Positions 25,951 to 35,516 of a stretch of DNA of 64,000 bases are shown here, one piece after another. Position numbers and translations under genes: made by a program. Source of the DNA: an uncultured Flavobacteriales bacterium (GTDB lineage Bacteria; Bacteroidota; Bacteroidia; Flavobacteriales_D; Crocinitomicaceae). Position 1 is the first letter of the stretch, and every line of letters begins with the position of its first letter. The notes under the pieces are model-generated. The model saw nothing but the letters and a program-made list of their open reading frames with translations. It did no database searches and had not been told where the DNA came from. The stretch lies in contig CALJKJ010000003.1 of the NCBI GenBank assembly GCA_937973685.1, positions 43,040 to 107,039 on the forward strand. Direction: 5' to 3'.

Positions 25951-27090
25951 TTAATTTTCTGCTAATTTAATAGCTTTTTCTAAATTGATGCGCTCTCCAT
26001 TTTGAAAAGCCACTACAAAAGCATTTGGAAAACCTTTTTGTCGGAGTTCGTTTTTATATGCATTTGCAGCTTTAAAATCATTTTCAAACTGACCTGTTGT
26101 GTATTTAAAAAAACCATCTTGTTGGTATTCCATCACTTCAAAACCTTTGAAACGAGCAGCGTTTTTAGCTAATTTCACTTCAGATGTTTCAATTTGAATC
26201 CTAAAGGTAACAAGTTCTTTAGTAGGTTCAACAGTTGTCGGTAAATTTTGTTTTGGAGCTTCTGGAACTTCCTCAACAATTGGCTTATTTGTTACTGAAG
26301 TAACACCTTCTAAATCGCTTTTGTATTTTTCAAAAGCACTGAACATTGCATTAGCCATTCTAATCTGCCCGTCATTTTCTCCCAAAAACTTTTCTTCACC
26401 TGGATTTGTTAAAAATCCAGTTTCAATTAACACACTCGGCATCGTTGTTTTGTACAACACAAGAAAACCTGCTTGTTTAACTCCCCTGTCGTAACGTCCA
26501 AGTTTTTTAAATTCTTGTTGTAATTTACTTGCAAATAAAATGGATTGATCAAGAAAAACGGACAGTTGAAGTTGACGTGCAATAATAGCATCTGGTGATA
26601 AATCAAAATCCTTGTACTTTTCACCTTTATCAGCTTCCAAATAAATGGTGCTATTTTCTCTATCGGCTATTTTTGCTTGTGACTCGGTTCTGTGCAAACC
26701 TAAAACATACGTCTCAGAACCAAATGCTGCAGGTGAAGCAGAATTTGCGTGAATACAAATGAATAAATCAGCTTTAGCGCGATTAGCAATCTTTGCACGC
26801 TCATCTAACTCCACAAACACATCCTTATCACGTGTGTAAATGACTTTTATACCAGGATATTTTGCTTTGATTGCATTCCCTAATTTTAATGCGATGGATA
26901 AACAAACGCTTTTCTCATTGGAAGCTGCTCCATGACATCCTGGATCCTTACCACCATGTCCAGCGTCAATGACGACAGTTTTTATAGCTGAATTAATTGT
27001 ATCCTGTTTGCTACTTGTAGATTTGAAAGCTAATAATACAAAAGGTATACTAGCAAAAAACAATTTTATTACTGATTTCTTATTTTTCAT
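25951..27090 (-). CDS. N-acetylmuramoyl-L-alanine amidase (Amidase_3) with SPOR-like C-terminus
   Basis: 379 residues from the ATG at 27090, 15 bp inside the longest frame, because MKNKKSVIKLFFASIPFVLLA is a signal peptide. The amidase domain has the zinc ligands: VVIDAGHGGKDPGCHG, a Glu in NEKSVCLSIALKLG, LFICIHANSA, and the catalytic Glu in PSVLIETGFLTNPGEE. The C-terminal 80 residues (FRIQIETSEVKLAKNAARFK, then YKNELRQKGFPNAFVVAF) look like a SPOR peptidoglycan-binding domain. It cleaves peptide stems from muramic acid during cell separation. It heads the six-gene operon ending at 21892. Confidence 0.93.
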   Translation of the reverse strand: MKNKKSVIKLFFASIPFVLLAFKSTSSKQDTINSAIKTVVIDAGHGGKDPGCHGAASNEKSVCLSIALKLGNAIKAKYPGIKVIYTRDKDVFVELDERAKIANRAKADLFICIHANSASPAAFGSETYVLGLHRTESQAKIADRENSTIYLEADKGEKYKDFDLSPDAIIARQLQLSVFLDQSILFASKLQQEFKKLGRYDRGVKQAGFLVLYKTTMPSVLIETGFLTNPGEEKFLGENDGQIRMANAMFSAFEKYKSDLEGVTSVTNKPIVEEVPEAPKQNLPTTVEPTKELVTFRIQIETSEVKLAKNAARFKGFEVMEYQQDGFFKYTTGQFENDFKAANAYKNELRQKGFPNAFVVAFQNGERINLEKAIKLAEN

Positions 27091-27257
27091 ATCCAACTGG
27101 TACAATTTTATTTGTAAAATTACTTGGAGTTACAACGACAAATGATTGCTTTTAAAAAACTTATTTATGTTCCAATGTTAATAACACAAATCACGCTATT
27201 AAAAAATGAAAAATGTGAAAGAACGTTACACAATTTACTCGTGCGAAAGTAATTTTG

Positions 27258-27265
27258 TAGCTTTG
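27258..27265 (+). promoter_or_regulatory. -7 element upstream of lptD
   Basis: TAGCTTTG fits TAnnTTTG, but no TTG lies at the expected -33 distance. Its position makes the GTG at 27265 untenable as start codon and favours the GTG at 27283. Confidence 0.4.
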
Positions 27266-27282
27266 TGTTCGTTAAACAACAA

Positions 27283-29829
27283 GTGTATATTCTGAAACAA
27301 CATATTTCTTTCTCAAAAAGCATCCATAAAATCATTGGCTTGTTGTTGTTTTTGTTGATTTCAACAGCAAACGAGCACCTTCATGCGCAAACAAACGATA
27401 GCATTTCAAAAAAAAGAGTAACACTGAATAAAAGTGATTTCACTTCGCTCGTAAAATACAATGCTGCAGATTCCATTTATTCCGATTTCAAATCGCAACA
27501 ACTTCATTTATATGGCAAGGCTTTTTTATCGTACGAAGGTATTTCAATGAATGCTGGTTATATACTTGTTGATTTCGGTAAAAATGAAGTCCTCGCAACC
27601 TATTCAAAAGACACCACAACTTTCAAAGAAGGCAAACCTACTTTTGTTGAAAATGGTGACACCATGTGCGCAGGAAGCATTCGTTACAATTTTCAAACAA
27701 AAAAAGGATACATCCAAGAATTGGCGCTTAAACAACAAGAATATTATTTGTCGATGGAAACTGCCAAACGACAAGCAAATGAGGAAATCCATTTTGTACA
27801 AGGTAAATTCACAACTTGTAGTTTGGAAGAACCGCATTATCATTTTCAATTGTCAAAAGCAATTTTAGTTCCTGAAAAGCGCATTGTGACTGGTCCTATG
27901 AATTTATGGATAATGGGAGTGCCAACTCCACTAGGTTTGCCATTTTCAATTTTACCGCAACAAAAACCAACAATCAAACCAAACGGTGTTTTAATGCCTC
28001 AAATATCGATCGTTTCACCTTATGGAATGGGCGTTCAAGATTTAGGTTTTTACCAGCCAATCAATCAAAAAATTCAAACGAGCATTTACGGAACATTTTA
28101 TTCGCGTGGTACTTTTGGAATGCGTAATAAAACAGATTACAATGTCCGCTATAAATTCAAGGGGTCTGTTGATTTAGGATATACACGGTTTCGTTATGGT
28201 TGGCCAAACAACAATTCAATCAATGCTTTTGTCGTAAAATGGACACACATTCAAGACGCCAAAGCAAATCCAAACTGGACATTTAATTCTGCAGTTAATT
28301 TCAACTCGCGCAGTACCAATAAAGCAACTTTGAATGTGCAAAACACACAACAATATTTTGAAAATAATTTAAATTCAGATATTCGATTGGGAAGGAAATT
28401 TGGAGCTAAACCATTTACTGCTGATCTTAAATTGAATATGCGCCAAAATTCTAAAAGTAAACTTATTGATTTAACTGCACCTGTATTCAATATTCAAACA
28501 ACTGCGCGTATTTTTCCTTTTAAAGCAATAAACAAAATCATTGGAATGACCTATGCTGGTGAATTCCAAGCACGCTCTTCTTTTAAAGATAGTTATTTGA
28601 AAAACAAAGCATTTGATAGTATCGCTAGTCAATTCCGTACAGGAGCAAATCACCGTTTTAATGTACAAGCTACTTTTAGTTTGTTGCGCGGTGCTATTCG
28701 ATTAAGCCCAAGTGCAAATTACAGTCAAAGCTATAATTTTCAAACTATCACAAAATCTGTTGATGCATCGAATAAGCTAATTGTTGATACACTTAACTCT
28801 GGAGGTTTGGAACATGTTTTTAATTCGTCAGCATCATTAACAAGTACACTCTACTCGTATTATCGCTTTATTGGAAAACGAAAAACTGTTTTACGTCACA
28901 TCATGACACCGACAGTTTCGTTCAATTATTCACCAGCAATTCAACTAGGAAAAGCTAGTTATACTGATACATCAGGAAAAATCATCAACTATTCACGCTT
29001 TGAACGAAGTCTCTACACAAGTGGAATTGGCCAATCAAATGGTCGCATTGCGATTGGTATCAATAATTCATTTGAATTGAAACAAAAAAGTAGCAAAGAC
29101 ACCATTACAGGATTCAAAAAAACACGCTTAATTGATAATTTATACGTGAGTACCGATTACGATTTGTACAAAGACACGATGAAATGGAATGATATCGCTT
29201 TCCGCTTGGTGATTAATCCAGTTGAAACATTTAACATTACAATCAATGGCGTTCATTCGTTGTATGCTTGGAATAAAATTACTGGAAGTTCCGTGCAACA
29301 ATTCGCATTTGAAAACAACCAAGGAATCGGCAGACTAAAATCCGGATCCGTTTCAACTTCTTGGACGTTTACAGCAAAAAAAAATCGAGACCGCTTAAAA
29401 AACAGTAGCAGTAATGCGCTTAATACTTGGAATCCAAATTATCAGCAATGGATCAACTCCCCTACACAACTGATACTTTTCGATATTCCTTGGAAAATAA
29501 GTGTTGAACACATTTTGTCGCTTGCAACAAATTCCAATCAAACGACTTTTGCTACCAAACAATACCTTCCAACCCATACGCTTCGTTTATCAGGAGATTT
29601 TTCATTTACAGAAAATTGGAAAGTAGCTTCTAACCTATTATTAGATGTTGAAACAGGGAAAATTACCAATTTCAATATCAACATGTTCCGCAATATCCAT
29701 TGTTGGAATGTAAGTTTTAATTGGACGCCGATTGGAACAAACAAAAACTTTTTCATCAGCTTACGAGGAACAGCTGCAGCATTGCAAAATGTTAATTTAA
29801 ACATTCGCAGACCTCCTGTCGTTTTTTAA
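27283..29829 (+). CDS. lptD: LPS-assembly outer-membrane protein LptD
   Basis: 848 residues from the GTG at 27283; the frame has no ATG before its signal peptide (KIIGLLLFLLISTANEHLHAQ), and the upstream GTG at 27265 falls in the promoter. An OstA/LptD N-terminal beta-jellyroll (about 45-170) contains YNAADSIYSDFKSQQLHLYG, EVLATYSKDTT and TKKGYIQELALKQQEYYLS. The segment GPMNLWIMGVPTPLGLPFSI leads into the long barrel. It inserts lipopolysaccharide into the outer leaflet. Length and order are normal for Bacteroidota LptD. It is divergent from the amidase gene and 12 bp upstream of yqgE. Confidence 0.88.
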   Translation: MYILKQHISFSKSIHKIIGLLLFLLISTANEHLHAQTNDSISKKRVTLNKSDFTSLVKYNAADSIYSDFKSQQLHLYGKAFLSYEGISMNAGYILVDFGKNEVLATYSKDTTTFKEGKPTFVENGDTMCAGSIRYNFQTKKGYIQELALKQQEYYLSMETAKRQANEEIHFVQGKFTTCSLEEPHYHFQLSKAILVPEKRIVTGPMNLWIMGVPTPLGLPFSILPQQKPTIKPNGVLMPQISIVSPYGMGVQDLGFYQPINQKIQTSIYGTFYSRGTFGMRNKTDYNVRYKFKGSVDLGYTRFRYGWPNNNSINAFVVKWTHIQDAKANPNWTFNSAVNFNSRSTNKATLNVQNTQQYFENNLNSDIRLGRKFGAKPFTADLKLNMRQNSKSKLIDLTAPVFNIQTTARIFPFKAINKIIGMTYAGEFQARSSFKDSYLKNKAFDSIASQFRTGANHRFNVQATFSLLRGAIRLSPSANYSQSYNFQTITKSVDASNKLIVDTLNSGGLEHVFNSSASLTSTLYSYYRFIGKRKTVLRHIMTPTVSFNYSPAIQLGKASYTDTSGKIINYSRFERSLYTSGIGQSNGRIAIGINNSFELKQKSSKDTITGFKKTRLIDNLYVSTDYDLYKDTMKWNDIAFRLVINPVETFNITINGVHSLYAWNKITGSSVQQFAFENNQGIGRLKSGSVSTSWTFTAKKNRDRLKNSSSNALNTWNPNYQQWINSPTQLILFDIPWKISVEHILSLATNSNQTTFATKQYLPTHTLRLSGDFSFTENWKVASNLLLDVETGKITNFNINMFRNIHCWNVSFNWTPIGTNKNFFISLRGTAAALQNVNLNIRRPPVVF

Positions 29830-29841
29830 CTTATTGACTAC

Positions 29842-30417
29842 GTGATTCCTTTACAAATAGATGTTCAGCGCGCACCTCAAAAAGGTGATTTATTGCTTTC
29901 CGAACCTTTTTTAAATGACGATCATTTTTCACGAGCTGTTATTTTAATTTGTGAAACGACGAACGAAGGTGCTTTTGGATTGATTTTGAATCAAACACTC
30001 GATTTGAAGTTGTTGGAATTCATGCAAAACATTGGGAAATTCGATTCAATTGTTGGTATTGGTGGACCAGTTGACCAAGAACAGTTATTTTTCATTCATT
30101 CTTTTCCAGATTTAACTGCAGCGATCTCCATTTCGGATAATTTTTATTTGGGAGGTGATTTTGAAGAATTAATTAAAAAAGTTGAAGCTGGCATATATCC
30201 ATCTGACGAAGTGCGCTTCTTCATCGGTTATACGGGTTGGAGCGAAGGACAATTGCAAGAAGAAATAGCTGATAAAACGTGGATTGTTACCAAGCCTCCA
30301 GCAGGTTTCTCCGTTTACAACACAAAAGATGACCAACTTTGGGAAATCATTTTAAAAAGTATGGGAGGAAAATACAAACAAATGGCAAGCTTTCCGGTAA
30401 ATCCAAATGAAAATTAA
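29842..30417 (+). CDS. yqgE: YqgE/AlgH family protein
   Basis: 191 residues starting with GTG (no ATG is available in the correct region). Family motifs: KGDLLLSEPFLNDDHFSRAV, EGAFGLILNQTLDL, GGPVDQEQLFFIHS and FFIGYTGWSEGQLQEEIADK. It is a small conserved soluble protein with a putative transcription-linked role in other bacteria (AlgH); the biochemical activity is unknown. It lies 12 bp after lptD, probably in the same transcript. Confidence 0.9.
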   Translation: MIPLQIDVQRAPQKGDLLLSEPFLNDDHFSRAVILICETTNEGAFGLILNQTLDLKLLEFMQNIGKFDSIVGIGGPVDQEQLFFIHSFPDLTAAISISDNFYLGGDFEELIKKVEAGIYPSDEVRFFIGYTGWSEGQLQEEIADKTWIVTKPPAGFSVYNTKDDQLWEIILKSMGGKYKQMASFPVNPNEN

Positions 30418-30468
30418 GTTCCCGTTTTTTTCTTTTTAGATCGAAGCTCAAAATAAGCGTTTTTCAAC

Positions 30469-30476
30469 TATTTTTG
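30469..30476 (+). promoter_or_regulatory. -7 element upstream of rarA
   Basis: TATTTTTG fits TAnnTTTG and lies 14 bp before the rarA start codon; no -33 TTG is found at 17-23 bp. Confidence 0.4.
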
Positions 30477-30490
30477 TTTAAAATAAATTC

Positions 30491-31765
30491 ATGGCAATTC
30501 CATTAGCAGAACGCATGCGTCCAAAGCAACTTTCCGATTATATCGGGCAGGCTCACTTGTTGCATGAAAACGGTTCATTGCGTAAAGCGTTGGATGCAGG
30601 AATTTTACCTTCCATGATTTTTTGGGGTCCTCCGGGAGTTGGAAAAACGACTTTAGCTAACTTATTAGCGGGACATTTAAACCGACCTTTCTACACACTG
30701 TCTGCTATTTCATCAGGTGTTAAAGATGTGCGCGAAATCATTCAAAAAGTGGAACAGCAAGGAATGTTTCAACAAAGTGGCGCTGTTTTATTCATCGATG
30801 AGATTCACCGTTTTTCTAAGTCTCAACAAGATTCTTTGCTAGGTGCAGTCGAAAAAGGCACAGTAACATTGATTGGAGCAACAACAGAAAATCCTTCTTT
30901 TGAAGTTATTTCCGCCCTCTTGTCACGTTGCCAAGTGTATACCTTGGAAAGTCACAGTGTTGCTGACTTGAGCTTACTTTTGAACCGAGCTATCACTGTT
31001 GATGTTGATTTGGCAAAACGTCAAATTGAATTACGCGAAACAAAAGCCTTAATGGCGGTTGCTGGAGGAGATGCTCGTAAAATGCTCAACTTGTTCGAGA
31101 TGATTGTTGGGACGTTTTCATTAAACGAAACAGCTGTTATCACCGATAAATTGGTTTTTGAACTTGCACAACAACGTGTTCGCTACGATAAAGACGGAGA
31201 ACAGCATTACGATATTATTTCTGCTTTTATCAAATCCATTCGCGGAAGTGATTCCGATGCAGCAATCTATTGGTTAGCTCGTATGATTGAAGGTGGTGAA
31301 GATCCAAAATTTATCGCACGACGCTTATTGATTTCTGCTGCTGAAGATATTGGACTTGCAAATCCAACAGCATTGATACTTGCAAATAACACCTTTCAAG
31401 CGATACAAACAATTGGATGGCCCGAAGCGCGCATTATTTTGGCAGAATGCACCATTTATTTGGCCACATCTCCAAAAGGAAACGCAGCATATTTAGCAAT
31501 TGACGAAGCGCTTGCAGAAGTTCGTCAGTCATCCGACCTCCCCATCCCATTGCATTTAAGAAATTCTCCAACTAAATTGATGAAGGATTTGGGTTACGGA
31601 GAAAATTATCAATATGCACATCATTTTCCTGGTAATTTTGTTGCGCAACAATATTTACCAGACGAACTAAAAGATAGAAGCTTTTTTCATCCCGGAAGTA
31701 GTAAACGTGAACAAGAAATTGCGCAACAAATAGCAACACTTTGGCCAACTAAAACAGAGAAATGA
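30491..31765 (+). CDS. rarA: Replication-associated recombination protein RarA (MgsA)
   Basis: 424 residues, AAA+ ATPase of the clamp-loader clade. It starts with the RarA signature MRPKQLSDYIGQAHLL, followed by Walker A (FWGPPGVGKTTLANLLAGH), Walker B (VLFIDEIHRFSKSQQDSLLG), sensor 1 (LIGATTENPSFEV) and the C-terminal tetramer domain with RGSDSDAAIYWLARMIEGGE and ISAAEDIGLANPTAL. It acts at stalled replication forks. It opens a tightly packed operon through the DnaJ-like gene, overlapping the next gene by 4 bp. Confidence 0.97.
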   Translation: MAIPLAERMRPKQLSDYIGQAHLLHENGSLRKALDAGILPSMIFWGPPGVGKTTLANLLAGHLNRPFYTLSAISSGVKDVREIIQKVEQQGMFQQSGAVLFIDEIHRFSKSQQDSLLGAVEKGTVTLIGATTENPSFEVISALLSRCQVYTLESHSVADLSLLLNRAITVDVDLAKRQIELRETKALMAVAGGDARKMLNLFEMIVGTFSLNETAVITDKLVFELAQQRVRYDKDGEQHYDIISAFIKSIRGSDSDAAIYWLARMIEGGEDPKFIARRLLISAAEDIGLANPTALILANNTFQAIQTIGWPEARIILAECTIYLATSPKGNAAYLAIDEALAEVRQSSDLPIPLHLRNSPTKLMKDLGYGENYQYAHHFPGNFVAQQYLPDELKDRSFFHPGSSKREQEIAQQIATLWPTKTEK

Positions 31766-32688
31766 ACGCTTTGATTTATTATTTGTTCGTATACCCACTT
31801 TCAAAGTTACCGCTTTGGTTGACGTATCGTTTTGCCGATTTTTTCTACGTGCTGTTCATCACAGTGATTCCTTACCGCAAAAAAGTAATAACTCAAAACC
31901 TGAAGCGTTGTTTCCCAGACTTAACAGATAAAGAACGTAACAAAATACGCCGGCAGTTCTATTTTTCTTTTGCCAACATGCTTGTTGAAGGAGTGAAAAA
32001 TTTAGGGATTTCAGAAAACGAACTCAGAAAACGATTTGTCATTAAAAATCCTGAGTTAATTGCTGATTTACACAACGAAAACAAAAGCGTTTTATTGATT
32101 TCAGCTCATTATTTGAATTGGGAATGGATGATTACGGGAATGAATTTATTTTTTCCGCATCAAGCAGTTGGAATTGGGATGCCCTTGAGCAGCGGTTTTT
32201 GGGATAAAAAGATCAATGCTCTACGCTCACGCTATGGAATGAAAATAATTCACTCCAAAATTGTCAACCGCTCATTTGAAGAATTTCAGCAACACAACGA
32301 ATTAACTGCAACGTTGGTGTTAGCCGATCAAAGTCCGGGAGATACCAACAAAAGTTATTGGATGCCTTTTCTTGGACAACCGACTGCTGTTGCTTTTGGT
32401 ACGGAAATGTTAGCGAATAAATTCAACCAAGCAGTTGTGTTTTATTTACCCAAACAAATCAAACGCGGATACTACGAAGTAACATTGGAATTGATAACGA
32501 AACAACCAGAAACGTTGAATTGGGGAGAATTAACCGAAGCACATGTCGCTAAATTAGCTGCTCGATTACTCGAAACACCTGCTCCTTGGCTTTGGTCGCA
32601 TAAACGTTGGAAAAGAGAAGAACCGGTTGATTTTGAAACACTTAAAAATACGCAACGTGAAAAATTTAATCGGACTTTTCGTACTTAG
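31762..32688 (+). CDS. Lysophospholipid/lipid A acyltransferase, LpxL/HtrB-like
   Basis: 308 residues. An N-terminal hydrophobic segment (LIYYLFVYPLSKLPLWLTY) is followed by the LpxL-type pattern: KVITQNLKRCFPDLTDKERN, the HX4E catalytic motif in LLISAHYLNWEWMITGMNL, then VLADQSPGDTNKSYWMPFLG and APWLWSHKRWKR near the end. It should add a secondary acyl chain to lipid A or a related lipid at the inner membrane. This fits its neighbourhood, with lptD close by. Overlaps: 4 bp with rarA upstream and 32 bp with the next gene. Confidence 0.9.
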   Translation: MNALIYYLFVYPLSKLPLWLTYRFADFFYVLFITVIPYRKKVITQNLKRCFPDLTDKERNKIRRQFYFSFANMLVEGVKNLGISENELRKRFVIKNPELIADLHNENKSVLLISAHYLNWEWMITGMNLFFPHQAVGIGMPLSSGFWDKKINALRSRYGMKIIHSKIVNRSFEEFQQHNELTATLVLADQSPGDTNKSYWMPFLGQPTAVAFGTEMLANKFNQAVVFYLPKQIKRGYYEVTLELITKQPETLNWGELTEAHVAKLAARLLETPAPWLWSHKRWKREEPVDFETLKNTQREKFNRTFRT

Positions 32689-33649
32689 TAGTTGCATCAA
32701 TGGTTTTTCGCAACTCCTATTTACAAGCAAAGACACATTGCGATTTACAGCAGACTCTTCTTATGCGCGCTCAATTGTTCGATTCAATAACGAGTTGGTT
32801 TTTGGCACATCTAAAACAGGAGTAATCAGCTACAACGAACAAACAAAAGCAACGAAAACGCTCATCTCAAGAAGCTCTGATGGAGAATTTCGGGATTTAG
32901 CAGTTAAAAAGGACGTATTGTATGCGATGATTTCTGGAAAAAATGGCATTGTTTATCAATACAAAAGACAAAAAACGAAGATTATCTTTCAGCAAAAAGG
33001 AATTTTTTTAGACGATATTATTTTGTCAAAAAACAAACTATACCTGCTTGGAGATCCAATAAACAATCATTTTTTTATTGCACAACTTATACTAAATAAA
33101 AACCATACAGATTCGTTAACACAATTATACAACCAACCCGAAGAAGCTTGTTATGCAGCAAGTGGAAAAACAGCTTGTCTGCTATCAAAAGCAAGTTATA
33201 GTTTTGTTTCTGGTGGTTTGTCGAGTGCGCGTTTTCATCACATCAATTGGCAAACAAAAGCGATGGAAAGTGTCGAACTTCCAATGACAACTGGGATTGG
33301 TGCTGGTCCTTTTGCTATCTTTTTTCAAACACCTTTAACCGGCGTGATTGTTGGTGGGAATTATTTAAAACCTTCAATTTCAAGTGGTACAGCATGTTTC
33401 ACTTTTGACGGCGGTAAAACATGGCAAAAAAGTGAAACATCTGGTTACCGATCGTGTGTGACAGGAAACGATCATTTTTTAGTTGCTTGTGGAACGAATG
33501 GAATAGACTATTCGTTAGACGGTGGCGCACATTGGGTGAAATTGGATAATGGTAATTTTTGTGCTTTGATGCTCGAAAATAACCGACTTTACGCTACAAC
33601 AAACAAAGGATATTGCATTGTTTATCAATTGATTAATTCCACTCATTAA
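32657..33649 (+). CDS. Secreted BNR/beta-propeller-like protein of unknown function
   Basis: 330 residues from the GTG at 32657. The frame opens earlier with TTG at 32627, but the signal peptide (VKNLIGLFVLSSCINGFSQ) starts at the GTG, which lies within the end of the acyltransferase gene. The sequence consists of repeated four-stranded units with BNR-like Asp-box motifs (TFDGGKTWQKSE, YSLDGGAHWVKLD), as in sialidase or Ycf48-like propellers, but no catalytic set is visible. Cys at LSSC could make it a lipoprotein instead. Similar proteins are annotated as oxidoreductases in this phylum without evidence. Its stop is directly followed by the menE-like start. Confidence 0.7.
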   Translation: MKNLIGLFVLSSCINGFSQLLFTSKDTLRFTADSSYARSIVRFNNELVFGTSKTGVISYNEQTKATKTLISRSSDGEFRDLAVKKDVLYAMISGKNGIVYQYKRQKTKIIFQQKGIFLDDIILSKNKLYLLGDPINNHFFIAQLILNKNHTDSLTQLYNQPEEACYAASGKTACLLSKASYSFVSGGLSSARFHHINWQTKAMESVELPMTTGIGAGPFAIFFQTPLTGVIVGGNYLKPSISSGTACFTFDGGKTWQKSETSGYRSCVTGNDHFLVACGTNGIDYSLDGGAHWVKLDNGNFCALMLENNRLYATTNKGYCIVYQLINSTH

Positions 33650-34660
33650 ATGGCATTTGGAATTACATATCACCACTGCTCGGAACAAGTCATTCAAGAA
33701 ATTGAATCGATCATTACTGATTGGCAATCAATGAAAAACGAAATGCAAGTCCATACTAGTGGGTCAACTGGTAAACCACGACTAATCAAACATGCAAGAA
33801 ATCAAGTAATTGCTTCAGCAGAGCGTACAAATTCATTTTTCAACCTAAGAGAAACAAGTTCGGTTTTACTTTGTATCTCACCACAAACTATTGGGGGGAA
33901 AATGGTCATTATTCGAGCGCTTGTTGGGAATTACACAGTTCATTGCGTGCAAGCTCAAAAAAATCCATTTGTTCAATTGCCTATTGATTTACATGTTGAT
34001 TTTGCATCGCTGGTACCCTATCAATTAACGGAAATCGTTGCTACCGAACCTACTTTGTTAAAGCGAGTTGGGAAAATACTTATTGGAGGAGCGAATATAC
34101 CCGCATTATTAGAAGAAACTTGTGCAAAGATTCACGCTAATTGTTTTGTTGGTTATGGAATGACTGAAACAATTTCACACATAGCGTTACGGAAATTAAA
34201 TAATCCATATTACTCTGTTTTAGAAGGAGTTAGAGTAACTCAATTAAACAATGAAACAATTATAAATGATACCAAAATCAGTGTCGAAAATTTAGTTGTT
34301 TCTGATGTTATAGCATCACTGAATGAGCAGCAATTCAAATGGATTGGTCGATCTGATTTTGTTATTAATTCAGGAGGAATAAAAATACATCCCGAGCAGC
34401 TTGAATCGCTCGTTTCAACATATATTGCGACGCCATTTATTATTTCAAGCATTGATGATCAACAATTGGGAGAATGTTGTGTACTGGTAAGTGAAGCGCC
34501 TGTTTCTGGAGAGATGTTTAAAAAAATTCAAGACACCTGTTCGAACGCTTTTGGCAATTATTACCAACCAAAAAAACTAATTATTGCTACAATTTCCTAT
34601 TTAAAGAATGGAAAAATAGATCGTATTAACACCCGACTTTCAATAAACGGAAAAGCATGA
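33650..34660 (+). CDS. menE: AMP-binding ligase, probable o-succinylbenzoate-CoA ligase
   Basis: 336 residues, an adenylate-forming enzyme. The phosphate-binding loop is VHTSGSTGKPRLIKH; the A5 motif is FVGYGMTETISHIAL; the A7-A8 region is WIGRSDFVINSGGIKIHPEQ; the catalytic Lys is in YLKNGKIDRIN. It is much shorter than usual (450-500 residues) and lacks most of the N-terminal subdomain, which is the size seen for MenE in Flavobacteriales. Menaquinone synthesis is therefore the likely role, but no other men gene is in the window. It abuts the previous gene and overlaps the DnaJ-like gene by 4 bp. Confidence 0.75.
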   Translation: MAFGITYHHCSEQVIQEIESIITDWQSMKNEMQVHTSGSTGKPRLIKHARNQVIASAERTNSFFNLRETSSVLLCISPQTIGGKMVIIRALVGNYTVHCVQAQKNPFVQLPIDLHVDFASLVPYQLTEIVATEPTLLKRVGKILIGGANIPALLEETCAKIHANCFVGYGMTETISHIALRKLNNPYYSVLEGVRVTQLNNETIINDTKISVENLVVSDVIASLNEQQFKWIGRSDFVINSGGIKIHPEQLESLVSTYIATPFIISSIDDQQLGECCVLVSEAPVSGEMFKKIQDTCSNAFGNYYQPKKLIIATISYLKNGKIDRINTRLSINGKA

Positions 34661-35514
34661 CTAACAGCGAGTGTTATCGGATTTTAGGTTTGCCTTCAGG
34701 AGCATCTGACGCGCTGATTAAAAAGCAATTTAAAAAATTAGCGTTGCGTTTTCACCCAGATAGAAATCCTTCACCTGAAGCGCACGAGCATTTTATTCTA
34801 ATTAGCAATGCAGTTGACCAATTACTGAAAGCAAAAGACACGGCAACGACTCAAACAAGGAAAAAGTCACGACCAACAAATCCAGAGAAAAAACGCGCGG
34901 AGCAAGAACAACGAATACGAGTTGCAAAAGAGCGTTTTGAACAACAACGCCGCAACGATGAATTGGAACAAGAACGCTATTTTAGATCGCTAACAACAGG
35001 AAAAAAATGGCAATTATACAAACTGATTGCTTTGCTCAGTTTTACCCTATCGATTGCACTTTTACTCGATTTGATGTTACCACATCACCTAGAAAAAGAT
35101 AAGATGGTGGCTTTTTACCCAAAAGCTATTGGAGGAATTAAATATGATTATGTATACGAAATTGCTTTTTCAAAAAACAATACGTTGTTTGCTCAACGTT
35201 TTTTTGAAAATTGGAAACTCAGTGAGTCGCCAGTGATTATTGAAAAATCACGATTATTTCACACGCCCATTTCATTTCATGAAATGAACTCAAGTCCATC
35301 AATTCAAGCCTATTTCGATTTTAACCTCGCTGCTTTTGGACTTCCATTAATGATCTTATTTCTTGTTCCACTTATCCCCTATTTTTTTCAGCGAAAAACA
35401 GTTTATTTCACGTTTTTGTACCACGTTTCGTTTTGGCTAATTGGACCTTTGGGAGTGATTATTTTAGGTACGGGTGAACGGTTGAGTCATTTATTGACGC
35501 TTGGATTTGCTTGA
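34657..35514 (+). CDS. Membrane-anchored J-domain (DnaJ-like) protein
   Basis: 285 residues. The J domain (about 1-65) has CYRILGLPSGASDALIKKQF and the HPD motif in ALRFHPDRNPSPEAHEHF. A charged, Arg/Glu-rich helix follows (about 70-115), then three or so membrane segments (LIALLSFTLSIALLLDLML, FGLPLMILFLVPLIPYFFQ, VSFWLIGPLGVIILGTG). It lacks the zinc-finger and C-terminal domains of DnaJ, so it is a type III J protein that may recruit DnaK to the membrane. It is the last gene of the rarA operon and convergent with smpB. Confidence 0.88.
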   Translation: MTNSECYRILGLPSGASDALIKKQFKKLALRFHPDRNPSPEAHEHFILISNAVDQLLKAKDTATTQTRKKSRPTNPEKKRAEQEQRIRVAKERFEQQRRNDELEQERYFRSLTTGKKWQLYKLIALLSFTLSIALLLDLMLPHHLEKDKMVAFYPKAIGGIKYDYVYEIAFSKNNTLFAQRFFENWKLSESPVIIEKSRLFHTPISFHEMNSSPSIQAYFDFNLAAFGLPLMILFLVPLIPYFFQRKTVYFTFLYHVSFWLIGPLGVIILGTGERLSHLLTLGFA

Positions 35515-35516
35515 AA

